From contig DITZ01000002.1 in NCBI GenBank assembly GCA_002422985.1, forward strand, positions 1 through 8,382: a stretch of DNA of 8,382 nucleotides, in the 5' to 3' direction. The notes beneath the pieces were generated by a model, which had not been told where the DNA came from, made no database searches, and saw only the letters and a list, made by a program, of their open reading frames with translations. Origin of the DNA: Sphingomonadales bacterium UBA6171. GTDB lineage: Bacteria > Pseudomonadota > Alphaproteobacteria > Sphingomonadales > Sphingomonadaceae. Position 1 is the stretch's first letter. Every line of letters begins with the position of its first letter. Position numbers and translations under genes: made by a program. Below are positions 1 to 5,962 of this stretch, piece after piece.

Positions 1-158
1 GGCGGGGCAGGCCGCAGCGCCACCAGCCCGAGCCACAGCCAGTCCATGCCCAGTTCATCCAGATTGGAGAGCAGGATGCCACCAGCGGCCAGCCACAGCA
101 ATTCGCGGGTCGCCACCGCCATCAGGGCGAGAGCGGGCACCAGCGTGTCGGGGTTCAT
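1..158 (-). CDS. Partial membrane protein, probable NfrB-like glycosyltransferase (N-terminus only)
   Basis: About 52 codons are visible; the gene runs off the left edge. The start is the ATG at 158-156, and an in-frame TAG lies five codons upstream (173-171), so no longer start is possible. The visible part opens with MNPDTLVPALALMAVATREL, followed by a hydrophobic stretch with the pattern LLWLAAGGILLSNLDELGMD and then WLWLGLVALR. A hydrophobic helix after an RE pair, then a D-E/D-containing turn and a second Trp-rich helix, resembles the N-terminus of family 2 glycosyltransferases annotated as phage N4 adsorption protein NfrB-like, which are inner-membrane proteins of envelope polysaccharide systems. 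The catalytic domain lies outside the window, so the family call comes from memory of similar N-termini and is tentative; any polytopic membrane protein remains possible. It lies downstream of luxI on the same strand after a 156-bp gap. The ribosome-binding site is weak. Confidence 0.5.
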   Translation of the reverse strand, partial: MNPDTLVPALALMAVATRELLWLAAGGILLSNLDELGMDWLWLGLVALRPAP

Positions 159-180
159 CGGCGGATTTTGCTACCACATT

Positions 181-257
181 GGATACCCCGGCTTACCCAT
201 CCGTCCAGGCGCGGGGAGGGCCGCGCAAGGGGGTGTACAGGGTTTGCCGGGGTATCC
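181..257. repeat. Long inverted repeat with nested stems in the luxI-NfrB-like gap
   Basis: GGATACCCCGGC at 181-192 is perfectly complementary to GCCGGGGTATCC at 246-257 (12 bp). A TT/TT internal loop and ACCC (195-198) against GGGT (240-243) extend the stem inward. A separate hairpin lies inside: GCGCGG at 209-214 with CCGCGC at 221-226. The element sits between the luxI stop and the start of the next minus-strand gene, so in a luxI read-through transcript it would be a 5' leader structure of the downstream gene. No T-tract follows on either strand, so it is not a standard intrinsic terminator. Function unknown. Confidence 0.65.
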
Positions 258-274
258 GAGGGCCGTGTCGGTCG

Positions 275-305
275 CATGCAGCGCAGGGTCGGAAATCGCT
301 GCATG
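275..305. repeat. Hairpin just 3' of luxI
   Basis: CATGCAGCG at 275-283 pairs perfectly with CGCTGCATG at 297-305 across a 13-nt loop. On the minus strand this stem begins 9 nt after the luxI stop codon (317-315). It could end or stabilise the luxI mRNA. No U-run follows, so factor-independent termination is not supported. Confidence 0.5.
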
Positions 306-314
306 GGGCCGGAC

Positions 315-938
315 TCAGCCCTGCTCCGAAAGGTCCAGTCGCAAGACCGGGCCCCGAAGATCGAATTTCCTTCGAAACAGTTGCAATGTGGAGGGCAGCA
401 CATTCACCTTCAACGCGCCAAGCATCTGCCCGTCCAGCTCCTGCGGCAGGCCCAGCGGCTCCACATCCCAGCCGACGGACAGCAGCTGGCTGAGAAAGGC
501 CATGTGGGTCATCATTGTATAATGGTTGATGCCCATGGTGAGCGCATATTCGATGAGCGCGGTTGCCAGCCGTTCGCGCACGGCATTATGCGCCTCCCAG
601 TCGGCCAGCGTCGGTGCGGTGCACAGGCGGGTGATTTCCCAGATTTCTTCCCCGCGCGGCACATCGCCTTCCACCAGCATCGGAAAAATGTCGCCCAGCA
701 GGTGCGGCCTTGTGGTGGGCAGCAGGCGGACGGAGCCGATATGCTCCCCGGTTTCGGGCTGGGTGGCGATCAGATAGACGGCATGTTCGGTATCAAAAGC
801 GTCAATTTCGAAACGGCCATCGACGACCGGAACATTCCATTTCAGCCGGTCCACAAACAGCGTCTTGCGGTCTGCGTGCATGGCGTCCAGCACCTGCCTG
901 TAATTGCCCCTGTTGCTGGCATCCACCACCCGGATCAT
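315..938 (-). CDS. luxI: LuxI-family acyl-homoserine-lactone synthase
   Basis: This cytosolic enzyme joins an acyl group from acyl-ACP or acyl-CoA to S-adenosylmethionine to make an acyl-homoserine-lactone quorum signal. The protein has 207 residues, the usual family length. The hallmark LuxI residues are all present and in register: R24, F28, W34, D46, D49, R71 (in GSVRLLPT), E101 and R104 (in EEIWEITRLC). The start ATG at 938-936 has a strong ribosome-binding site, GAGGAG at 950-945, six bases away; longer readings of the frame run into the luxI/thyA promoter region and are unlikely. The acyl chain length cannot be read from the sequence. No luxR receptor gene lies in the window; one could lie outside or be absent nearby. 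A lux-box-like palindrome lies upstream at 991-1008, which suggests autoinduction. The symbol is generic; the species-specific name is unknown. Confidence 0.95.
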   Translation of the reverse strand: MIRVVDASNRGNYRQVLDAMHADRKTLFVDRLKWNVPVVDGRFEIDAFDTEHAVYLIATQPETGEHIGSVRLLPTTRPHLLGDIFPMLVEGDVPRGEEIWEITRLCTAPTLADWEAHNAVRERLATALIEYALTMGINHYTMMTHMAFLSQLLSVGWDVEPLGLPQELDGQMLGALKVNVLPSTLQLFRRKFDLRGPVLRLDLSEQG

Positions 939-961
939 CTGAATCTCCTCGTTCGGGCGGC

Positions 962-967
962 ATATTG
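962..967 (-). promoter_or_regulatory. Candidate -10 element of luxI
   Basis: CAATAT on the minus strand is a weak -10-like hexamer 22-23 nt downstream of the lux-box-like palindrome and 23 nt before the luxI ATG. This is close to the geometry of LuxR-activated promoters, where the box replaces the -35 element. Only three of six bases match the consensus, so the call rests mainly on position. Confidence 0.3.
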
Positions 968-994
968 GCCAGCGTCGGCAGGCCCGGATATATC
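965..994 (+). promoter_or_regulatory. Candidate thyA promoter (-35/-10)
   Basis: TTGGCC at 965-970 and TATATC at 989-994 are separated by 18 nt and each match four of six consensus positions. A start near 1001 would give thyA a leader of about 47 nt. The -10 overlaps the left arm of the palindrome at 991-1008. The call is inferred from pattern only; alphaproteobacterial promoters often match the consensus poorly. Confidence 0.3.
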
Positions 995-1008
995 CCTGAT
1001 CGGGGATA
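991..1008. promoter_or_regulatory. Candidate lux box (18-bp palindrome)
   Basis: TATCCCTGATCGGGGATA is an inverted repeat in which eight of nine pairs match, with GATC at the centre. Length, dyad symmetry and position (52 bp between it and the luxI start, in its only upstream gap) fit the binding site of an AHL-responsive LuxR-type regulator. That reading is inference: the receptor is not in the window, and other dimeric regulators also bind 18-bp palindromes. Confidence 0.6.
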
Positions 1009-1047
1009 GTCCTTGACCGGGTAAACCGCCCTGACGATGGATGCCGC

Positions 1048-1962
1048 ATGGCCTGCAACAGCGAATCCGACATCCTCCGCCTGATGGCTGACATCTGGGC
1101 CAATGGCGCTGTGCGGCGCGACCGCACCGGGGTGGGCACGCGCGCGCGCTTTGGCGCGATGCTGCGCTTTTCGCTGGCGGATGGCCGCATTCCGCTGCTG
1201 ACGACGAAGCGGGTGTATTGGAAATCCGCGGTCAGGGAATTGATCTGGTTCCTGACCGGCAGCACCTCGATTCGCCCGCTGGTGGCCGAAGGCGTGCATA
1301 TCTGGACGGACTGGCCGCTGGACAAATACCGGCGGGAAAGCGGCGACAGCGCGATCAGCCGCGACGATTTCGAGGCGCGCATTATCGCCGACGATGGCTT
1401 CTGCGCCCGCTGGGGCGATCTGGGGCCGGTCTATGGCAAGCAGTGGCGGCGCTGGCAGGGGCCGGACGGGCGGGAGCATGACCAGATCGCCGCGCTGCTG
1501 GAATCGCTTGCCCATCATCCGGCGTCGCGCCGGCATATCTTCACCGGCTGGAATGTGGCGGAACTGGCGGACATGGCGCTGCCGCCCTGCCATATGACCT
1601 ATCAATATTTCGTGGAAGATCAGCCATTTGGGCCGCCGCGCCTGTCGGGCATCCTCTATCAGCGATCCTGCGACATGGGGCTGGGCTTTCCGTTCAACAT
1701 CCTGGAAGCCAGCCTGTTGCTGCGGATGCTGTCGCAGCAGCTGGGCATGGTGGCGGGCGAGCTGATCTGGATGGGCGCCGATGTGCATCTTTATGAGAAT
1801 CACGCGCATCTGGTGGAGACGCAGCTGGCGCGCGAACCACGGGACTGGCCGCTGCTGGAGTTCGCGCGCCAGCCCGCCAGCCTGTTCGACTATCGCCTCG
1901 AGGATTTCATCATCAGCGGCTATGATCCGCACCCCGCCATCGCTGCGCCGGTTGCAGTCTGA
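1048..1962 (+). CDS. thyA: Thymidylate synthase
   Basis: ThyA methylates dUMP to dTMP with methylene-tetrahydrofolate and releases dihydrofolate, which FolA (encoded at 6746) reduces again. The 304-residue protein shows the folate/phosphate-binding DRTGVGT at 25-31, GPVYGKQWR at 126-134, the nucleophile C181 in LPPCHMTYQ, the dUMP-binding stretch YQRSCDMGLGFPFN at 204-217, H247 and Y249 in ADVHLYENH, and the classic C-terminus YDPHP..APVAV. It is longer than the E. coli enzyme (264) because of an insertion of about 30 residues near 90-121, between the IWTDW and GDLGPVYG segments; longer ThyA forms of this kind are known in other bacteria. The start at 1048 is the only in-frame ATG after the stop at 997-999; its ribosome-binding site is weak. 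It is divergent from luxI, and its last codons overlap the candidate promoter of the B12 riboswitch. Confidence 0.97.
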   Translation: MACNSESDILRLMADIWANGAVRRDRTGVGTRARFGAMLRFSLADGRIPLLTTKRVYWKSAVRELIWFLTGSTSIRPLVAEGVHIWTDWPLDKYRRESGDSAISRDDFEARIIADDGFCARWGDLGPVYGKQWRRWQGPDGREHDQIAALLESLAHHPASRRHIFTGWNVAELADMALPPCHMTYQYFVEDQPFGPPRLSGILYQRSCDMGLGFPFNILEASLLLRMLSQQLGMVAGELIWMGADVHLYENHAHLVETQLAREPRDWPLLEFARQPASLFDYRLEDFIISGYDPHPAIAAPVAV

Positions 1963-1979
1963 CGAAAATGGGCTATTAG
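1952..1979 (+). promoter_or_regulatory. Candidate promoter for the B12 riboswitch and btu operon
   Basis: TTGCAG at 1952-1957 and TATTAG at 1974-1979, spaced by 16 nt, precede the riboswitch. Matches to consensus are three and four of six. The -35 lies inside the end of thyA. Transcription would start near 1986, just before the conserved riboswitch core, which supports the placement. Read-through from thyA is also possible because no terminator is seen. Confidence 0.4.
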
Positions 1980-1990
1980 GCCGCGCATCG

Positions 1991-2174
1991 GAGCAGGTGC
2001 CCGGCATTGCTGCCGGGTGAAAAGGGAAGCCGGTGCGGGGGAAACCCCCATTCCGGCGCTGTCCCCGCAACTGTAACCGGGTAGGCATGGACGATATGTC
2101 ACTGATTCCGTGATGGAACTCGGGAAGACGATCCAGCGCTGACGACCCGGAAGCCAGGAGACCTGCCTGCCCCG
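1991..2174 (+). promoter_or_regulatory. Cobalamin (adenosylcobalamin-type) riboswitch
   Basis: The RNA aptamer binds B12 and shuts down the downstream uptake genes. Conserved elements appear in order: the first hairpin AGGTGCCCGGC...GCCGGGTGA (1994-2020); AAAGGGAAGCCGGTG (2020-2034); a GGGGG-AAA-CCCCC hairpin (2037-2049) inside a GCCGG/CCGGC stem (2029-2033 with 2053-2057); the core GCTGTCCCCGCAACTGTAA (2058-2076); GTCACTG (2098-2104); CGGGAAGAC (2121-2129); and the B12 box AAGCCAGGAGACCTGCC (2151-2167). The gene directly downstream is a BtuB-type receptor, exactly as expected. End points are approximate. Confidence 0.97.
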
Positions 2175-2182
2175 GTCGTCCA

Positions 2183-2214
2183 TTCGTTCCGGCGGGAGTT
2201 CCGGGGCGAACGAA
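2183..2214 (+). other. Hairpin in the riboswitch expression platform
   Basis: TTCGTTC at 2183-2189 pairs with GAACGAA at 2208-2214 across an 18-nt loop. It starts 16 nt after the B12 box, in the 128-nt stretch between riboswitch and btuB. It may be the switching or loop-partner stem. No U-tract follows, which favours translational control over termination. A second small hairpin (CGACA/TGTCG, 2270-2281) ends 8 nt before the btuB ribosome-binding site. Confidence 0.4.
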
Positions 2215-2302
2215 CCGGCGGTGAGCCCCCTGCACTATGGCATGGGCGGCGGCTTCCTTTTCGCTCGGGCGACATTTGTCGAACCGAATGAGAGGATTGC
2301 CC

Positions 2303-4225
2303 ATGACCCGCCATTTCACCCTATTTGCGTCTGCGCTTGCGCTTGTGCCTTCGGCGGCCTGTGCCGGTGAAGCGGCACCGATGGCGGCCATGCCCATCAT
2401 CGTGTCGGCCCGTGCGCCGGTCAGCGCGCTGGAAACGGGATCGAGCATCACGATTTTCACCCAGGCCGATATTGCCCGCCTGCAGGCACCGCAGCTGCTG
2501 GATGTGCTGCGGCTGGCGCCCGGCGTGACCATGTCGCGCAATGGCGGGGCGGGGGGCTTTGCCGCCGTTCGCCTGCGCGGCGCGGAGGGTGAGCAGACGG
2601 TGCTGATTGTCGATGGCGTGAAGATGGCGGACCCGGCCAGCCCCGGCGGCGGGGTGAATTTCGGCACCATCAGCAGCGCGCATATCGGGCGGATCGAGAT
2701 TCTGCGCGGTGCCCAGTCGCTGGCCTGGGGGTCGCAGGCGATCGGCGGCGTGATTGCGATCGAGACGCTGGGGCCCACCGAGGCCCCGTCGCTGGCGGCG
2801 CGGATCGAGGGCGGCGCGCGCCACGCCATGCTGGCAAGGGCGGATGCGGCGGCGACCTTTGGACCGGTGGGGCTGGCGATCGGCGGCAACTGGCAGAAAA
2901 GCGACGGGATTTCGGCGTTTGCGGAAGATCGCGGCGGGGCGGAGCGCGACGATTTCGAAACATTCGGCGGGCAATTGCGCGCCGATGTGGCGCTGGCGGC
3001 GGGGCTGACGCTGGACCTGCGCGGGATGCTGCAATCATCGGCATTTGGCGTGGACGGCTTTCCGCCGCCCGGCTATGGCTTTGCCGATACCGCGGATCGC
3101 GAACGCAACCGGGATGCGGGCGGCGTGGTGGGGCTGCGCTATGCGGCCGATGGCCTGCGGCTGCGCGCCGGCTGGCAGATTTCGGATAACCGGCGGCGCA
3201 GCTTCACGCCGGGCAATGACCCTGACACCAGCTTCCGTTCAACCGGTCGTATCGAGCGGCTGGATCTGCGCGGGGAGTGGGATGCGGCGGCTATGCTGAG
3301 CTTCTCTGCTGGGGTGGAGCGCGAGCTGTCGCGTATCGAGACCGCCAGCCCGTCGATGTGGGAGCCGGACCCGGTGCCGTTCAACGCCCGTTCGACGCTG
3401 ACCGGCGGCTTTGTGCAGGCGGTGCTGCGGCCGGTGGATGGGCTGACGGCGCTGGCCGGGTTGCGGCACGATGATCACAGCCGCTTTGGCGGGGCGACGG
3501 TCTTTGGCGGTTCGGCCAGCTATGCGGTTGCCGGTGGGCCGCTGCGGTTGCGGGCGAGCTATGGCGAGGGGTTCAAGGCACCGACCTTGTATCAGCTTTT
3601 CTCTGATTATGGGAATGAAGTGCTGGCGCCGGAGCGGGCGACGAGCTGGGATGCGGGCGCGGATGTGGCCCTGCTGGAAGGGACGCTCAAAGCCTCGGCC
3701 AGCTGGTTCCAGCGGCGGACGCGCAACCAGATCGACTTCATCTCCTGCTTTGGCAACAGCCGCCCGATCTGCACCGGGCGGCCCTGGGGCACCTATGACA
3801 ATATTGCCCGCACGGCGGCCAAAGGGCTGGAATTGGTGCTGGCGATGAAGCCGGTGGCAGGCTTTACGCTGGATGCATCCTATAGCTGGACGCAGACGGA
3901 AAACCGGTCTGAAGGCGCCAATCAGGGGAATGCGCTGGCGCGGCGGCCGGAGCATAGTCTGAGCCTGGTGGCGGATTATATGCTGAAGGCCGGGCCGGGC
4001 TTTGGCGCAACGCTGAGCCATGCGTCGGGGAGCTTTGACGATGCGGCGAACAGCCGGTGGATGCAGGGCACAGTCACGCTCGATCTGCGCGCGGCGGTGC
4101 CTTTGGGGCGGAATTTCGACCTGACGGCGCGGGTGATGAATGTGACCGATGCGCGCTATGAGACGGCCTATCTGTATGGCCAGCCGGGCCGTCAGCTGTT
4201 TGTGGGGCTGAATGCGCGGCTTTAG
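2303..4225 (+). CDS. btuB: TonB-dependent outer-membrane vitamin B12 receptor
   Basis: The protein takes up cobalamin across the outer membrane with energy from TonB. It has 640 residues. An N-terminal signal peptide (about 1-21, possible cut after SAACA) is followed by a likely TonB box PIIVSA (31-36), a plug domain (about 45-160, with LLDVLRLAPGVTMSRNGG, the VRLRG turn and VLIVDGVKMADP) and a beta-barrel to the end, including the BtuB-like TRNQIDF segment and the C-terminal NVTDARYETAYLYGQPGRQLF strand. An outer loop carries two cysteines (ISCFGNSRPIC) that may form a disulfide. The start at 2303 is preferred over in-frame ATGs at 2237 and 2288 because GAGAGGA lies six bases before it and a clean signal peptide follows. 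The final residue is Leu, not the usual Phe. The riboswitch upstream and btuFCD downstream fix the substrate as a cobamide with good confidence. Confidence 0.95.
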   Translation: MTRHFTLFASALALVPSAACAGEAAPMAAMPIIVSARAPVSALETGSSITIFTQADIARLQAPQLLDVLRLAPGVTMSRNGGAGGFAAVRLRGAEGEQTVLIVDGVKMADPASPGGGVNFGTISSAHIGRIEILRGAQSLAWGSQAIGGVIAIETLGPTEAPSLAARIEGGARHAMLARADAAATFGPVGLAIGGNWQKSDGISAFAEDRGGAERDDFETFGGQLRADVALAAGLTLDLRGMLQSSAFGVDGFPPPGYGFADTADRERNRDAGGVVGLRYAADGLRLRAGWQISDNRRRSFTPGNDPDTSFRSTGRIERLDLRGEWDAAAMLSFSAGVERELSRIETASPSMWEPDPVPFNARSTLTGGFVQAVLRPVDGLTALAGLRHDDHSRFGGATVFGGSASYAVAGGPLRLRASYGEGFKAPTLYQLFSDYGNEVLAPERATSWDAGADVALLEGTLKASASWFQRRTRNQIDFISCFGNSRPICTGRPWGTYDNIARTAAKGLELVLAMKPVAGFTLDASYSWTQTENRSEGANQGNALARRPEHSLSLVADYMLKAGPGFGATLSHASGSFDDAANSRWMQGTVTLDLRAAVPLGRNFDLTARVMNVTDARYETAYLYGQPGRQLFVGLNARL

Positions 4226-4997
4226 GCTGCTGTTGCTGCTGTTCGCCGCGGCCGGGCCGGCCGCGGCGTCGCCGCAGCGCATTGTGAGCATGAACCCCTG
4301 CATTGATCAGATATTGGTGGGGGTGGCGGATGCGCGGCAGATTGCCGGCATCAGCCACTGGAGCCATGATGCCGCCGCCAGCGCGATGAATCCGGCGGTG
4401 GCGCGGCGGTTTCCGGCGCATTTTGGCACGGCCGAGGAGGTGATGGCGCTGCGGCCGGATCTGGTGCTGCTGAGCCTGCATACGCCGCTTGCCACCAAGG
4501 CGGCGTTGCAGAGGATGGGCGTGCAGACACAGGAATTTGGCGTGCCGGGCAGCGTGGCGGAATCGCATGCGCAGGTGCTGGCGGTGGCGCGGGCGGCGGG
4601 GCATGCCGAGCGCGGGTTGGCGATGGTGCGGGCGATTGACCGGGCGCTGCTGGCATCGCGCCATGTGGGCGCGCAGACGCCGGCGCTGATCCGCATGTCG
4701 TCCGGGCTGACGCCGGGGGAGGGGACGCTGATCGTGCAGCTGATGGGCCATGCCGGGTTCCGCAATCAGTCCGCCGCTTATGGGCTGGGGATGTGGGATA
4801 TGGCCGCGGTGGAGCCACTGGTGCGGCGATCACCGGGGCTGCTGCTGACCGACCGGCCGGAAAGGCTGCATCCGGTGCTGCGGCGCGCCGGTGTGCGGGC
4901 CGTGCGCTTTCCGGGCAATCTGTTCGCCTGTGCGGGGCCGGGCATGGCGCGGGCGGCGGCGCGGCTGGCGGAGATACGGCGCGGGGTGAGGCCATGA
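4212..4997 (+). CDS. btuF: Periplasmic cobalamin-binding protein of the ABC importer
   Basis: This protein captures B12 in the periplasm and hands it to BtuCD. It has 261 residues and a signal peptide MRGFRLLLLLFAAAGPAAA (1-19), then the start of the class III binding fold, PQRIVSMNPCIDQILVGVAD, the first-lobe signature TAEEVMALRPDLVLL (73-87) and the second-lobe match MAAVEPLVRRSPGLLL (197-212). E75/E76 and E201 are placed like the glutamates that dock on BtuC arginines in the E. coli complex. W50 is a candidate ligand-stacking residue. It is somewhat short for the family and diverges from E. coli BtuF, resembling the alphaproteobacterial SMNPC type. Its ATG overlaps the end of btuB by 14 bp, so translation is coupled. 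A heme or siderophore ligand is conceivable from the fold alone, but the riboswitch argues for B12. Confidence 0.9.
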   Translation: MRGFRLLLLLFAAAGPAAASPQRIVSMNPCIDQILVGVADARQIAGISHWSHDAAASAMNPAVARRFPAHFGTAEEVMALRPDLVLLSLHTPLATKAALQRMGVQTQEFGVPGSVAESHAQVLAVARAAGHAERGLAMVRAIDRALLASRHVGAQTPALIRMSSGLTPGEGTLIVQLMGHAGFRNQSAAYGLGMWDMAAVEPLVRRSPGLLLTDRPERLHPVLRRAGVRAVRFPGNLFACAGPGMARAAARLAEIRRGVRP

Positions 4998-5962
4998 GGC
5001 CGGCGGCACTGGCCGCGGCGCTGGCGCTGCTGGTGGCGCTGGCCTTTCTGTTCAACCTGTCGGCGGGGAAAGTGTTTATCCCGCCATTCGGGCTGGCGGC
5101 GGGCAGCGCTGATGCGCTGATCATGGCGGAATTGCGCCTGCCGCGCGCGCTGCTGGCTTTGGGCATCGGCGCGATGCTGGGGGCGGCGGGCGCGGCCTTG
5201 CAGGGGTGGCTGCGGAACCCGCTGGCGGATCCGGCGGTGCTGGGCATTTCGGCGAGCGCGGCGCTGGGGTCGGTGCTGGCCATCTTTCTTGGCGCGGCGG
5301 CGACGCCGGCGATCGTGTCGGCTGCCGGGATGGCCGGCGCGGTGGTGGCGATGGCGCTGCTGTTGCTGCTGGTGGGCGGCGGGGCGTCGACGACCATGTT
5401 CATTCTGGCGGGGGTGATCCTGTCCACGCTGGCCGGCAGCCTGATGGCGCTGCTGATCAGCCTGGCACCAACGCCCTTTGCGCTGGGGGAGATTGTCACC
5501 TGGTCGATGGGGGCATTGACCGACCGGACCATGGCGGATGCGGCGCGGGCTTTGCCCTTCATTGCGCTGGGGCTGGCGCTGCTGATGCCCGCCGCCCGCG
5601 CGCTGGACGCGCTGAGCCTGGGCGAGGAGACGGCGCGTTCGCTGGGGGTGCGCATCGGGCGCATGCAGGCGCTGATCATGCTGGGCACCGGGCTGGGCGT
5701 GGGGGCGGGGGTGGCGGTTTCCGGCGTGGTGGGCTTTGTGGGGCTGATCGTGCCGCATCTGCTGCGGCCGCTGGCGGGGGAGCAGCCGTCGGCCATCATC
5801 CTGCCGTCGGCGCTGGGCGGCGCTGCGCTGCTGCTGACGGCGGATGCGCTGGTGCGGCTGGTGCCGGGCGCGCAGGAACTGAAGCTGGGGATTGCCATGG
5901 CGCTGATCGGTGCGCCCTTTTTCCTGCTGCTGCTGTGGCGGCACCGGGGGCGCATCGGATGA
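4994..5962 (+). CDS. btuC: B12 ABC transporter permease (FecCD family)
   Basis: This is the inner-membrane channel subunit, which acts as a dimer with BtuD and receives B12 from BtuF. It has 322 residues and repeated hydrophobic segments that fit about ten transmembrane helices. Family motifs are RLPRALLALGIGAMLGAAGA (48-67), Q70 with GWLRNPLADPAVLGIS (71-86), the coupling-helix motif SLGEETARSLGV (208-219) that contacts the ATPase, and GFVGLIVPHLLR (247-258). The start at 4994 gives an ATGA overlap with the btuF stop; an in-frame ATG at 4793 lies inside btuF and would add unrelated residues. The sequence alone does not separate B12 from iron-siderophore permeases; the riboswitch and btuB upstream do. 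Confidence 0.93.
   Translation: MRPAALAAALALLVALAFLFNLSAGKVFIPPFGLAAGSADALIMAELRLPRALLALGIGAMLGAAGAALQGWLRNPLADPAVLGISASAALGSVLAIFLGAAATPAIVSAAGMAGAVVAMALLLLLVGGGASTTMFILAGVILSTLAGSLMALLISLAPTPFALGEIVTWSMGALTDRTMADAARALPFIALGLALLMPAARALDALSLGEETARSLGVRIGRMQALIMLGTGLGVGAGVAVSGVVGFVGLIVPHLLRPLAGEQPSAIILPSALGGAALLLTADALVRLVPGAQELKLGIAMALIGAPFFLLLLWRHRGRIG

Noticed and set aside
181..257. Rho-independent terminator for luxI
   Set aside because: The stem is strong but the 53-nt enclosed loop and absence of a T-run on either strand do not fit.
168..1016. 282-codon plus-strand frame over luxI
   Set aside because: It is opposite to luxI, which has all catalytic residues. No family resemblance is seen in the plus-strand reading.
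315..1382. Longer form of luxI starting at 1382
   Set aside because: The extra N-terminus is antisense to thyA and crosses the promoter region. The LuxI domain begins at 938, where the ribosome-binding site is strong.
2237..2302. Upstream ATG for btuB at 2237
   Set aside because: It would put 22 residues before a clean signal peptide and has no good ribosome-binding site; 2303 is better on both counts.
802..2889. 695-codon open frame on the minus strand
   Set aside because: It runs antisense through luxI's upstream part, thyA, the riboswitch and btuB, is rich in Pro/Arg/Ala/Ser, and matches no family. It is a by-product of high GC.
5206..5958. N-terminal extension of btuD
   Set aside because: It is an out-of-frame, Gly/Ala-rich reading of btuC. 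The ABC domain starts at 5959 with an ATGA overlap.
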